A DNA stretch of 64,000 bases, from assembly GCA_000697475.1 (NCBI GenBank), contig JNEU01001161.1, positions 272,290 through 336,289 of the forward strand, read 5' to 3'. How positions within the stretch are numbered: position 1 is the stretch's first letter; the number at the start of each line of letters is the position of its first letter. The translations under genes were made by a program, and so were the position numbers. The notes below the pieces were generated by a model. That model saw only the letters and a list, made by a program, of their open reading frames with translations, was not told the DNA's origin and did no database searches. Of this stretch, positions 26,034 to 38,029 are shown in pieces. The stretch is from Lichtheimia corymbifera B2541 (taxonomy: Eukaryota > Mucoromycota > Mucoromycetes > Mucorales > Lichtheimiaceae).

Positions 26034-27159
26034 ATGCTCGGAATCGGAAACGCGTATCGAAGCAAATTGTTTGGGCGTGCAGTAGTAGCAGCAGCATCTA
26101 ATCATGCAACACGCCGATATATATGTCACAATCGATTCATGCGAAGAGTCTCTATCATTGGTGCTGGTGGGGTTGGCTCAACGATAGCTGCAATGACCAT
26201 GTCTAAAAACGTGGCTGATGAAATACTGCTTGTTGATGCAATGGAAGATTTTCTCAAAGGGCAAGTACTTGATTTGAGCGATGCCAACATCAACAATGGG
26301 ACCAAAGTCCGTAGTGCCACTTGGAAGGAAGCTGGCCAAGCAGATGTCATTGTCATCACCGCTGGAGCGAAACAACGTTCAGGAGAATCCCGTCAAGAGG
26401 TATAAAGAAAAGAGGGCCTTTGTTGTTAACGTGAAATAATAATAGCTCCTTCATTCAGTTAGTGGATCGTAATTATGAAATCCTGAAACAAGTGATTGGA
26501 GAAATGCAACCGATTCAAAAAGATGCCGTTATGCTTCTTGTATCGAATCCTGTCGATGTACTTACATCGATTGCACAAAAGCTTGCAGGTCTACCCAAAA
26601 ACAGAGTGTTTGGATCGGGAACCTTTCTCGACTCCTCAAGGCTAAATGTTTATTTGTCTGACAAGCTCAATGTATGTAAATCCCCGCTGCATGAATGTTT
26701 TTCTTATTCTCACACCACGTGATGTAGATATCTCCATCTTCCATCTCTGCCTATGTTTTGGGTGAACATGGTGATTCGCAATTCATTGCTTGGGAAAGCG
26801 CTTCTGTGGCTGGACGACCCTTGCTATCATTTCCTGAAATCCAAGCTCTCGATAAAGAAAGCATCCGGAAGCAAGTCTCTAACAAGGCTATGGACATTAT
26901 CCGGTATAAAGGATCCACATTCTACGGCATTGGTGCGTGTGCAACATCATTGTGCGAAAGCATTTTACGTAATACCCTCGAGATTCGACCTGTCTCAGTG
27001 CATGTGGACAACCTTGACACTGTATTATCTGTGCCAGCCAAGATTGGTGCAGGTGGTGCTGAAGAAGTGTTTCCTATCCCTCTCAGTGATGATGAACAAC
27101 AAAAGTTACTAGAAAGCGCACAAACTGTAAAAGAGGTAGCGAGGAAATATCTTTTGTGA
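26034..27159 (+). CDS. NAD-dependent L-lactate dehydrogenase
   Basis: Three phase-0 exons (26034-26399, 26459-26671, 26728-27159) give 336 residues. Rossmann nucleotide-binding motif SIIGAGGVGSTIA; substrate loop GAKQRSGESR, where Gln (not Arg) at the position discriminating lactate from malate dehydrogenase indicates pyruvate/lactate specificity; SNPVDVLT; FGSGTFLDSSRLN with the substrate-binding Arg; catalytic His in GEHGDS. About 35 residues rich in Arg, Ala and Ser precede the Rossmann fold (RSKLFGRAVVAAAS...RRYICHNRFMRR) and could act as a mitochondrial presequence; an internal Met at the fold's edge could give a cytosolic form. Lactate formation is typical of Rhizopus-like Mucorales. 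The stop is 14 bp from that of the convergent hydrolase. Confidence 0.93.
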
Positions 27160-27173
27160 ATAAAAACATCCTT

Positions 27174-28518
27174 TTATTTGCTCACTACTACTATCTTGGC
27201 ACACCAATCTGTGAACACTTGGAGATCTTTCAGCCATTGCTCTTTTGATACTGCTACATTTGACTCGACAATATAACAATGGGGTGCATCTGGTCGTGTG
27301 GCTATGTCGAGATCAACACCGTCCTTTTTTAGCTTTTTGGCGAACGCTTCAATCTGTGGTTTGAGGAACTCTCCACCACCCATCGTCAACAATACGGGGC
27401 AAAACTCGTGATAATCAGCGTAGATAGGTGATACATCAGGTTGTCGTAGCACTGCTTGACGCTCCTTTTGATCCATTTGAGCTAGTTGTGGCAGGTATCC
27501 CGAGAAATAGCTCCGTATTTGCCAACTGCGCACAAAGTCACTGGCAACATCATTTTCAGCTGTAATCGAATGTTCATCATCGAGATCAATCCAAGGGGAT
27601 ATCAAGGCTGCTCCAGCAGGTAATGGGATAGGTGGAAGGTCAGCTAAATCTTGATGATGTCGTTGATCCCGAACTTTTAAGAGTGTTGCTGCAGTGAGAT
27701 TACCACCAGCACTATCGCCAGCTATTAAGTAAAATGTCGAGTTAAATAATGGATGTTGGTGCGTGCTGGTTGTAACTTACCGACAATGATGCGAGATGGG
27801 CTAATGCTGAGATCATGCACAAGGTAACGATACGCCGATACACATTCATTCAATGCCGTTGGATGAGCAGCCATAGGTGATAAAGAGTAATCGACCGAGA
27901 GAATGCGTACATCTTTTAGCTGATGATTGTCTTTGAGCTGGGAGATCATATTCAAGAATGCTGGCATATACTGAGTCGAGGTTCCTAGATGAAATCCGCC
28001 TCCTTTGATGATATGTAAGAACAATGCAATCGATGCATCCTCATCCTCCTCCACGAACCATGAATAAACATCACCACAAGATCTGCATCTGCAACCGTTG
28101 TTTCCATCCATGCTCTTGGATTCTTTTGCTTTTTGTGGATATCTTGCACGATCCAATCGCCAACCCATGATTTGAAACGTACTCGTAGTATGCTTGAAAG
28201 GTGCTCGCTTTCTGGAGCTTGCATCATCTTGAGTAAAGGCCTCTGGATAGAAAACGGAAAGCGTAACCCTGATGTGATCATGCTGTATCGTATGCGTACT
28301 GGCACCAAGAAAATGTACTTTTTGGTAGCGTTAACCAGTGACCGAGACACTACCTATTGAAGTAAGTGATATGTCCCTTGGAACGCGTGAAACAATTGCT
28401 TACATAGACGTCTCCCATTGCTCGTCAAAAGAAATACGAGTAGCAAGGAAAGGACAATGCGCTTGAATGTCCATGTTGTTGCATCGTCATTGAGCTCCAC
28501 GGAATCGTTGTCTGTCAT
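27174..28518 (-). CDS. Membrane-anchored alpha/beta-hydrolase of the HSL/abhydrolase_3 type
   Basis: Four exons (28518-28404, 28349-28059, 28002-27781, 27721-27174) join in phase to 391 residues. N-terminal single membrane segment (KRIVLSLLLVFLLTS) suggests type II topology. The oxyanion-hole motif HGGGFHLG appears only after removing a 56-nt intron (28003-28058) that starts GTTCGT; unspliced, the frame reads KGGGF. The nucleophile elbow GDSAGG is also created across a splice junction. The acidic residue is probably the Glu of GGGEFLKP and the catalytic His lies in APHCY. Expected activity: carboxylester or short-chain lipid hydrolysis at a membrane; substrate unknown. Adjacent to an MFS exporter (divergent) and an acyl-CoA ligase. 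Confidence 0.85.
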
Positions 28519-29391
28519 ATGAAAGAAAGCAAGAAGAGCTGCATATAATGATTGATCACGCTGCTACTGGTTTTTACCCTTTTCGGACCACTACATGCAG
28601 ATCCCGCCGAACGTCATCCTCACGTGATGCTACAACAAAAAGCATATACAACCGCGAATTGAAATAAAAAATGCTGTTGCTGGGATGCCATCGTCATCTC
28701 CTAAAACGTCATTCATATTGCCCACTTAACACAGTATCCCATGTCTGGTTTATACATGAACGTCACCGATGATGTGATAGCTATAGATAGTAGTATAGTA
28801 CTGCCTTCCTACTTTAATAATGCTACTACAAGTGAACAAGCATGCTTCATCCTTTCATATCTCACATCACCAGTTACAGAGATTGGTTAAAATATTACTA
28901 AGAGCACCCCTTCCTGTTGGCAATTAAGGAATTTACATCTCTGTATGAAAGGCCACTCGCTGCAACCTTGTGCAAGTCTTATGTCTCGTGGTGGCTGATA
29001 CTGTACAGGGCAGTTTTTTGGGGGGAATGGAAAAAGTGTGATACCCGAAAAGTATATGGCAGCAATGCAGTACTACTATGGAGTAGGGAGTATCAAAGGA
29101 GGTAAACTTGTTGGACGAAAATTCTCGGCCAGGAATGAACGCTTCGCTCCTCCCTTTTTTCATATGATGATAATGTTAAAAATTAATGGATCACAATAGC
29201 TACATAATCCATCCTATTAGGATGCTAGCGGCATACCGTGTATATGAAAACCCAGTGAACCATCATTTCATAAATGGCATCCACCACCAAAGACGACATT
29301 ACATATTGCACGGCGTGCATGATGCACTTGATCCTAGTAGTAGATGAGTTACCCCTTTTCTCTCTTTTCTTTCTCACTTTCATATCAACCA
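28519..29391. promoter_or_regulatory. Divergent promoter region, hydrolase (-) / MFS exporter (+)
   Basis: The only upstream space for both genes, AT-rich, with no coding signal. Core elements cannot be assigned by eye. Confidence 0.35.
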
Positions 29392-31900
29392 ATGTCTGGA
29401 ACCACAGCAAATAACCACAGCTATGATACACAAGAGAAAGAGGCCATAATTGACAGCAACAAACTGCAAAGGGCTACTTCAAGTGACTTTGAAGACAGTC
29501 ATCATGACCTTACCATCACGTCAAAAGACCTGAATAGCCATTCCCAAGGTCGGACATGGTTGATCGTTATCAGTTTACAGTTGGCAGTGATCTTGGTTTC
29601 CATCGACAAGTGCGTACATAATAATCCAATTTACCGTAATCATATGATGTAATGATGACTTTTTTAATAGCACGGTGCTTACAACGGCGATGCCAAAGAT
29701 CATATCCGATCTGCACAGTATGGCTCTTTATTCCTGGGCAGTCACTAGGTATCATGATGACAACTGAGCATATAATGACGATAGGAGAAGATGATGAGTG
29801 CATCTCCCCCTAGTGCTGATTCCTTGTGTCTATTACAGCTACATCATGACATCAAATGCTTTCCGTATGTGTAACATGCTTCAGAATTCATAAAGCTATT
29901 AACATGCCATTGTCGGTAGAGCCTGTATTTTCCAAACTTTCTGATATCTTTGGTCGCAAGTATATCATCAATTTCGGGATTGCCATATTTTTCGTTGGAT
30001 CCTTACTATGCGGCTTTGCAAAGGTGTGTGTGGAAACCAGGTTAGTATTATCATTGGATATACTAAAAAAGGTGCATTATTATATATAGTCAATGGTTTG
30101 GCTCATTGTAGCTCGTGCCATTCAAGGTATTGGAGCCGGCGCGGTTAGTGTTTTATGGATGCAAAGAATCATGGTAGCTGTATGTACTGACAATAAATCT
30201 ACCTACTAGATAATACCATCGGTATGAAATGAGAGAAAATAACAAGATAAAAGCTGCTGATACTCTCTGTTGCCCTAAAGGTATATATCATTGTCGCCGA
30301 TATTGCACCATTACATAAGCGACCCCTGTATCAGGGGTAAGTTGCCATCATAAAATGTACTGGAATCCCTATCTTTGTTTTTGACGACAATGTTATTGTA
30401 GAGTTGTACAAATGAGTGCCACTGCCGGGTCAATTTGTGGTCCATTTATTGGGGTATGTAGATATCATAGCTACTGGAGGAGGAGAAGAAGAGAGGGGTC
30501 AGACTGACTTGTCTATTATACCCAGGGTTCCTTGACCGATTACATCAACTGGCATGCCATCTTTTTCATAAAGTGCGTTCAACATCGACATGAGAATGAT
30601 CGAACCACCCTCGTTAATGACCTCTATTTAGCCTCCCTCTTTGCATTACCATCTTTTTCTTGATTTCGATCTTCATGCATATACCAATCGAGAAGCATGA
30701 TTGGAAGAAAAAGCTGTTACGCATTGATTATTTCGGTAGGCCGATTCATCATCATGCATCATTAGCTCCAGAAGGACTAAACATTATTCCTCGACATAGG
30801 CAGTATACTTATTCTTTGTTCATCCATTGCATTCACCCTAGCTTTGGCCTTGGGAAGCCAAGACCATGCATGGGGAACGCCTATTGTCATTGTAAGTCTT
30901 TTTGATAGAGTGATAGGATGCATGTATACTTGACCATTCATTCTGCGGCACAGGTGCTTTTCGTTGTGACAGGCATATTTGTGTCTCTATTGTGCTTTGT
31001 GGAATGCAAGGTAGCGGTTGAGCCTATTTTACCTCCGAGGATATTCACGCAAGGACGAACCATGTTATGCGTTATCGTGATCCAGTTCGTCTTTGGTGGT
31101 GGAGTGGGATCATTTGCCTATTTCATGCCCCTGTTTTTCCAAGTGGTCCGTGACAGCTCTGCCATGATGTCTGGCTTACCTCTGATACCAATGCAACTTG
31201 CCGCCGTCGCCACCACACTCCTTGTTGGATGGCTTGTGGCACGAACAAGACTCAATAAAGCGCCACTTGTTGTTGGAACTTTGCTATTCACTAGCCTGTA
31301 TGGTCTTGTCCAACTTTTTGATGCCGATACTCCATGGTCACGTAGGTATCGCACATACGTTCGTGGTATCACGATGCTTATGATGATGATGTTTTTGTAG
31401 AGGTATATGGAACCATTTTTATCGGAGGGGTTGGAAATGGATGCATCTTAGCCTTAGCCATTGTCACAGGGCAGTCTGCTTTAAAGGATCAAAAAGATAC
31501 AGGTAAACATACACGATGTACATTGCTATATATACTCATCATTGATGCCAATTTTATTATAGCTGTGGCCACAGGCTTGCTATCGTATGTAACCATGATG
31601 GGGGTAGGTGTAAGCGTCCCAGCAGGGTCGGCTTTGCTCAACAGCATGCTCATACAAAAGCTCCCTGAATTCGTACCCATGGATTATGTAACACGCATTT
31701 ATAATTCGCCCGAGTATATTCACCATGGTCTACCATCGGACTATGTGGAAGGTGCTATCAAAGCATATGTCAACGCTTTCCGAGCACTATGGTGCATGAT
31801 GATGGGGTTTGCTGCCACCACCGTTATTAGCGCGCTCCTCATCAAACGATGGACGTTACCTGCTCATAACAACGCTGAAGAGTCCAAAGCCGATGCATAA
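29392..31900 (+). CDS. MFS multidrug/toxin exporter, DHA2-like (14-TM type)
   Basis: At least ten short exons. The N-terminus is hydrophilic and Ser/His-rich (MSGTTANNHSYD); an ATG 48 nt upstream (29344) would add 16 residues, but its CT-rich codons look untranslated. Family signatures: STVLTTAMPKIISDL in TM1 (DHA2 'D.tiv..AlP.I'), KLSDIFGRKY (MFS motif A), VARAIQGIGAGA, and GPFIGGSLTDYINWHAIFFI in the motif C region. Fourteen hydrophobic segments are expected after splicing, with a large loop (DYVTRIYNSPEYIHHG) before the last TM. Members export toxins or drugs, or siderophores. The C-terminal tail is short and acidic. Confidence 0.88.
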
Positions 31901-32210
31901 AAGTCAAAGAGTTATAATAATAGTACTGCATAAGAAATAGAGTCGCACGTAATACATTCTGCCTACCCACTATGCCCGGTGTACTGAATAAACAATGATG
32001 ATATGTACTCACGGCGTCTATTTGGTATGAGCCTCCTCAGATACCATGTGGATGCAAAGTATTACACAAAATGCCGTTTTACCAATGACTCAATGGAGCA
32101 ATCACCTGCCCATCAATGACAATTTAACAACTCTTGCTATGTATACCTTCGTTTACCCTCTTTTTTTTTTCCCTCTTCGTCAAGAATTCAACCTATGCTT
32201 GCATCCAAAA

Positions 32211-34416
32211 ATGCCAGAAAATAATCATGATACCATTTACGAACAGCTGTTTGAGAACAAAGACATTGCTCGTTGTGTTGATGAGAATGAACCCTTGATA
32301 TTAGATGCCCTGGATCCCAGCTTGTCTATCACCTTTACAGAATTGCGCACCAAGGTGCGTTCATTAGCCGTTGCTTTACGACAATCTCCTTTCCTTCTTG
32401 AAGAAGGCGAAGTGGTACTTTTCTGTACCAAGGATCATGTGAGTCGTTGTGGCTGTGTTTCCACTCGTGGATAATTAAAATGTATATGTACATATGCAGG
32501 TTGAATGCTCCATTGCCCTGTTTGGGGTGGCTGCTGCAGGTACGACTAAACCTTGATTGATCCTTTTTTTGGGATAATAACAAAGGCATGTACCATAGGA
32601 TGCGTTGCTTGTATGCTCCCATCGATTGCTCCTGTCAGCGATATACAACGTATTGTTCAATCTACTAAGCCTAAAGCTATCATTGCCCATCCAGATACAT
32701 TGGATAAGGTTAAAAGTTACAAGGATGATGATGGCATCCCCATACCTGTGCTAGTGATAGGCGGTAGTGATGGTAGTCCAAGCATTCCCAACGCCAGTCA
32801 TCTTTCACAATGGTATACAGCTCATGCCAAAGTTGAATCATTGCCTCGCGTACATCCTGATACCTGCGCATTTCTTATATTGACATCGGGTACGACAAGT
32901 AGCCCAAAGCTTGTTCGAATCTCGTAAGTGAAAATAGAAAACAAGACAATGGGTATAGCTAGCATGATGATGATGATATATTGTATATAGTCAACAAGGG
33001 ATGGTAGCACGCATTCGGCACGCACAAAACATGCCACGTTCGCTATTATTTCCAGAACATGCAAAACCTACAGCTTTTGTCATGTCCCATGTTGCATTTT
33101 CATCTTGGATCATGATATGCAGCAATTGCACTTGCCTTGGTGTGCCACATTATGTTGGTGATTTCTGGCGTATTCAACCCAATCTTGAAACCATCTTGAG
33201 CAAGATCCAAGAATTACGTATCACCACCTTTTTCCTTTTGGATGCTCGATCCATGACTCGAATTGCAGCTAGCCATGATGATCACCTCAAATATGACATG
33301 TCGAGCTTGTGTGCCATCTACACTGGAGGACAAACCATTCCACAAGATGTACTTGAAGCTACTGCCAACAAGCTTCAAGCTACCATTATGAGCGCCTATG
33401 CTGCGACAGAAGCTGGAGTCCTTTTTACATTGGGTTATGCAAGCCCTTCAACCCTTGCTCAGTGTAAGTTTAAGTATATATCAAATGGAAATCCGTTTAT
33501 TCATATGTATGGCAGCATTGCCTCACGAATCGATACCTGCCGAGATTAAACTGGTGGATGATCAAAATCAAGGTGAATAAAAAATGCAAAATGCCACAAT
33601 CGGTGTTGCTCAACCGGTATATATGAATAGAGGTGCCAGTGGGAGAACCAGGCGAACTTTTAGTGAAAAGCAGCATGAATGCAATGGTATGTTTGTGGAT
33701 GAATGTGTCATTTGACTCGGTCCCCATCACGACCAACCACCATTTCTCGGACCAGGGATATCATGGGCGACCTGATTTAACAGCCGAGAACTTTGACAAG
33801 GATGGATTTTATCATACAGTAAGTAGTGGTTTTAGATGACAAGCCATATCATCTTTAACATTGTTGATCCTCAGGGTGATATATTCACGGTGAACAAGGA
33901 TGGTCAATACACCATGCTTGGACGCTATGCGGATGTCATAAAGACTGCAGATGGTCATGTAAGTAGTGGCGCCTAGAAGTTGTATTCAATCACAAAGACT
34001 CATTTTTCCATTATACGCAGTTCTATCCTAAATCACTCGAAGACATTTGTGCAAGTATTATGACCATGATTTTTCTCTTCTGTTCACTCATTCTCTCTTT
34101 TCGTTCCTGATAATAGATGGAATTTCAGGGAATCAAGCAATGTGTCATTGTTGGCGCTTTCAGTACCATGCATGGTCAAGAGCTACCCCGTGCCTACATT
34201 GTTCCTATGCCGAATCATCGACATAGGTTTGATGAAGAACAGGTTGTTGAGGGATTGAAGGAGCATGTCAAGGCACGAGTACCTTTGAAATCGATGACAT
34301 TGGATGGCGGGATCAGAATTATGGATGAACTCCCAATAGCCCGCAGCGGCAAAGTGGATCGATACAAGCTACGAAAGATGGCTCATGAGGAGATTAATAC
34401 CGGCAGCTGTGTTTAG
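32211..34416 (+). CDS. AMP-forming acyl-CoA synthetase-like ligase
   Basis: About six exons on the same strand as the MFS gene and ~310 bp downstream of it. Start chosen at MPENNHD (32211), just before ITFTELRTK, the usual N-terminal ANL motif. P-loop LTSGTTSSPK (A3), IYTGGQ (A4-type), AYAATEAG (A5), GDIFTVNKDGQYTMLGRYADVIK (A7/A8 hinge) and the C-terminal catalytic lysine in IARSGKVDR (A10) are all present. There is no phosphopantetheine carrier or reductase domain, so it is a stand-alone ligase activating a carboxylic acid via an adenylate; 4-coumarate/medium-chain acyl-CoA ligases are the nearest type. Substrate unknown. The A3 glycine after TTSS is replaced by Ser, a modest deviation. Confidence 0.85.
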
Positions 34417-34856
34417 CTAGTAAATGATCAAAAGATTGCCGAGTTTTCAAGTCATCATGGCAACACCAATATAGTCAAATTTACGATCTCTTATGTATGT
34501 GTGTATCGTTGCACCTGGAAGATGTCAACAAGTTCCCAATCAAAAATGGCAAGATCCGCTGGTGTTGCAATGGATCATTTTGAGTGGATAATATAATGGA
34601 CACATTGGCACACAAAAAGGCATTGTTGACAATACATACAATGAGTCAACAACAAGCAATTCTATCGACATTTGATGCAGTATTATATAGGATCAAATCA
34701 TTTATGTAGCTATCTATTATTATACAAGCTAAGCTGAGAGAATGGATGTAGGATGTCATTGTACATGCACGTGGAACAAAGAGAACCAAAAATAGGTTGC
34801 ATTGGACTTCCGGAACAAGTGTATCCTCTTTCCTCTCGTCGAACTACCACCACCTC
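34417..34856. other. Intergenic region between ligase and GNAT genes
   Basis: AT-rich, no gene recognised; probably terminator of the ligase and promoter of the acetyltransferase gene. Confidence 0.35.
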
Positions 34857-35855
34857 ATGGAGAACCAGAATCCGTTACCACCAGTGGCGCGTGATGCAGC
34901 TGGCAACAAGATTGAGATGCGACCTTACTATGGCGACAAGGATCTCAACTACGTGCACTATCTTGTATACTCGACTGATTTCGATCTTGTTCCTCGGGGA
35001 GTACGACGATTACTGCAATCGCCCTTGGTGGTGAGCGTGTGGTTGGCCATCTTTGCATCGGTCTACACATGGCTTCCTCCATATCTTGTGGGTCTGATAG
35101 GAGCTGACCAGTTACTGTTATATATCCGGATTGCTGTGGTCATAGCGAGCGTGGGTGGCGGGCTGCTGTCGCTCTTTTGGTGGGTTGACAAGCAAGCCCA
35201 TATGCGTATTCAAGAAGCGTTATTGCATGATCTCAAGGATCCTGGCGACTATTATCGTAAAGACAATGGCAACTTTTGGCTCTTGACAGTGCAAGATCAA
35301 CCTGTCGCTTGTATCGGTATCGATCATCATCAATCCAATGTCTACTCAGCATCACCTTCAAGAGAACACCTGGCAGATTCTGAAGCGATTCGTCAAGCAA
35401 AATGGCCACGTGTAGCTTATGTATTAGCTCGAATCGATGATACCATCCGTGGATGGGTTACAACACGACACCGAGAAGAGAAGGATAAGGTGATATTCAA
35501 GGCACACAAACCCAACGAAGCTACGTTGCGTCGATTAGCCGTCAAAACCAATCTTCAGGGCAAGGGCTTATCCACCCCCTTACTCAAACGTGTCGCTTTC
35601 TGGGCCCATGCGCAACAAATCGAATATCTTTACGCTGAGACCAATGAACATCAAACCACCATGGCAGATATCCTAAGCAAACGACATGGCTATGATCTCG
35701 TATCAACAACTCGAGTGGGTCTTACAGGCGAAAAGCGTTTATGGCGTCTGGATGTCAAGTTGTGGATGAGTAAAGAATTGGAAGCAAGGGATCAACGCAA
35801 CCTCGAAAAGGAAATGCAAGAAGAAAAGGAGGAACTTAAGGGATACAATTACTAG
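34857..35855 (+). CDS. Membrane-associated GNAT N-acetyltransferase (NAT8-like)
   Basis: Intronless, 332 residues from ATG 34857 (MENQNPLPP); the open frame extends upstream only via a TTG and is not needed. Two closely spaced hydrophobic segments (VVSVWLAIFASVYTWLP and LLLYIRIAVVIASVGGG) near residues 60-115 form a membrane hairpin, followed by the GNAT core: PVACIGIDHH (beta strand), RRLAVKTNLQGKGLSTPLL with the acetyl-CoA Q-x-x-G-x-G/A pyrophosphate loop, and TRVGLTG. The tail is a charged coiled coil (KEMQEEKEELKG). Layout resembles NAT8/NAT8B-type ER enzymes. Substrate unknown; proximity to a ligase and exporter is suggestive only. Confidence 0.8.
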   Translation: MENQNPLPPVARDAAGNKIEMRPYYGDKDLNYVHYLVYSTDFDLVPRGVRRLLQSPLVVSVWLAIFASVYTWLPPYLVGLIGADQLLLYIRIAVVIASVGGGLLSLFWWVDKQAHMRIQEALLHDLKDPGDYYRKDNGNFWLLTVQDQPVACIGIDHHQSNVYSASPSREHLADSEAIRQAKWPRVAYVLARIDDTIRGWVTTRHREEKDKVIFKAHKPNEATLRRLAVKTNLQGKGLSTPLLKRVAFWAHAQQIEYLYAETNEHQTTMADILSKRHGYDLVSTTRVGLTGEKRLWRLDVKLWMSKELEARDQRNLEKEMQEEKEELKGYNY

Positions 35856-36010
35856 AGATGAATATCCGTGTACATACATATCTATATAAAATCTGGTATT
35901 ATTGGGAATGGATGTATTAGAATTGGTGTGTGTTTGTATATGTGCGTATTTACATGCTTATGGTATTGGAACATAAAGGGAATGATAATGTCTCTCTAAT
36001 TTTACAAGTA

Positions 36011-37721
36011 TTAAACCGATTGAGCACGATGGGGTCTTCGTCGCTTAAACATCGATTCAGCTGCTGCTCCCGGAGTAGCACCACCCTCTTTGCTGTCACG
36101 AGGAGGAACACTGCCACCCATCAATTTGTGAATCTGCTCCGGTTGCCATCGACCTAACAGTAGCAAGCTATCTTTACTACTACCCAACAAGAGTTGTTGA
36201 TGATGTTGTTGCTCATGTGCAGTGGATGTGGGTGATAAGTGGTTTTCCAAATCCTCCATACCAGTGCTCCCACAACAAAAAACGGCATTACCAACACCGC
36301 CACGTGATAGGTTGGACTTCGAGTCGTGTGGATGAAAATGAGGATGTAGAGAAGCGGATGATGTTACCAATGGAAGGTTGATGATACTGCCTTTGGAAGC
36401 ACGTGCGATCGAATCGAGCAAATACACGCCGGCAAAGATAATGATAAATCCGCAGATCAAGCTGGCTGTATTGATTGGATTATTGGTGTGCCATCCCCGG
36501 TACATGATAGCTGAAGCCACAATGGTTGCCGTGGTAAAGAATACAAAATAAATTGGATTGACCCTGCATTATATATTTATCAGTCATCTTGTGTGAAGGG
36601 ATAGATAGTAGATGCACTTACAGACTGGTGGAAAATGTATCCAATGCCTTGTTAAAGTAATTCACTTGGGTAATGATAAACACCACACACATGAATCCAA
36701 AGACATAGGTGGAGGGTTCCTTGAATTGGTTGTTGCCTTCAATAGTGAGTCTGACTGCGATACCGAATGCTTTGATGGCCATCACTGAAAGAGATCCAAC
36801 CAGGGAACAAATTGAGACATAGACCATGACCTTGGTTTTACCCCATCGTGGCACGGCTTTCCATATCATGAGCACTGTAGTAATGATCACCAGAATGGAA
36901 TACACCAAAAACCCTTTCAAGAGTAACTTCATAAGTACACATCATGCACTGCTGCTGCAACGACAACAAACTTTCCTACCTGGTTGAACCATGTAGCTAA
37001 CCAATTCTTCGACACTTTCCACCTGTGGGTCCTCGGGTGCATGCAGAACGATAATCACTGCACCAATCAATGACAACAAACAACCAATAATACCAATGGT
37101 CCCCAGCCTTTCTTTTAAAAAGATGGTGGCTAAGATGGCACTACATATACATGCGAATTAATTCATGGCGTAAAGATAGCGTCGAGCCCATTTCCCCTTG
37201 TCATTTCTTTCCCCCCCTTCCTTCCTTCCTTCCTGCCTGCCGCTCTAGTACTACTCTCTGTGCTTCTTGTCATCCACTACATATAGAGTACTCCTTGTTT
37301 TTTCTTCCGCCCAACTTACCCTATAATCACACTCAGTGCACCGAGTGGGGTGATCAAGATGGCTGGGGCAAATGTGTATCCTATGTATAATAAAATGATG
37401 GTCAATGTTTGTTTGTTTGTTGTCATGGTAATGTTTGTCTGTGTCTCACCGATAAAATTAAGCAACTCGCCGGCTACCATGGTGGTCAATCCAATCCACC
37501 AAATGGGGCTCTTGAGATACCGATGAGAATCGGATGCAAATGCTATATAAAAATGTTGTCCTTTTGTCAACAAAAAACAAAGTGTCGTCTGTCGTGGATA
37601 GCTTACCTTGGGATGCTGAAGACGACTGCTGAAGTCCCTTTTTAGTGATGACAAAGGATGTGCCGATCAATATGCTGGAGCATAATGCAAGGATGAGACC
37701 GATATATTTGCTTTCCAACAT
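36011..37721 (-). CDS. NIPA-type magnesium transporter (DUF803)
   Basis: Starts [20 protein letters not shown] at 37721; five or six exons. Nine hydrophobic segments with NIPA family motifs: [37 protein letters not shown], and [29 protein letters not shown] across two exons, then [28 protein letters not shown]. The cytosolic tail of ~120 residues is Ser/His-rich and unlike animal NIPAs. Family members move Mg2+ at the plasma membrane or endosomes. One intron contains a CCTT-type repeat (~37217-37240). Confidence 0.9.
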
Positions 37722-37865
37722 GAAGAAGAAGATATGTATGGTGCGGTGAAAATACAAATGAAAGGAAAGTAACGGGTAAAAAGGTTAGAATAAAGGAGTG
37801 GAAAAGTGAAAGAGAAAAAAGAGAAAAAGGAAGGAGTGGATAAGGGTTTCGCGTTTATGTAGGTT

Positions 37866-37891
37866 GCTGCTGCTGCTGCTGCTGCTGCTGC
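37866..37891. repeat. (CTG)n short trinucleotide repeat
   Basis: About nine GCT/CTG units between the NIPA and Cym1 starts, in the divergent promoter region. Confidence 0.9.
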
Positions 37892-38029
37892 TATGGATGA
37901 TTATACTTACTATAGACCATCCCTCCAATACACTTTTACAGCCGACACATGGATACCAAAAAAGGAAGGTGGAAAGGAGAGAGAGACAAGAGCGATATGC
38001 CGGGCGCCAAAAAAAAAGTGTGCGTCGTT

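Noticed and set aside
32905..32930. tRNA T-loop-like sequence (GTTCGAATC)
   Set aside because: Lies in a conserved exon of the acyl-CoA ligase and has no matching acceptor stem or anticodon arm.
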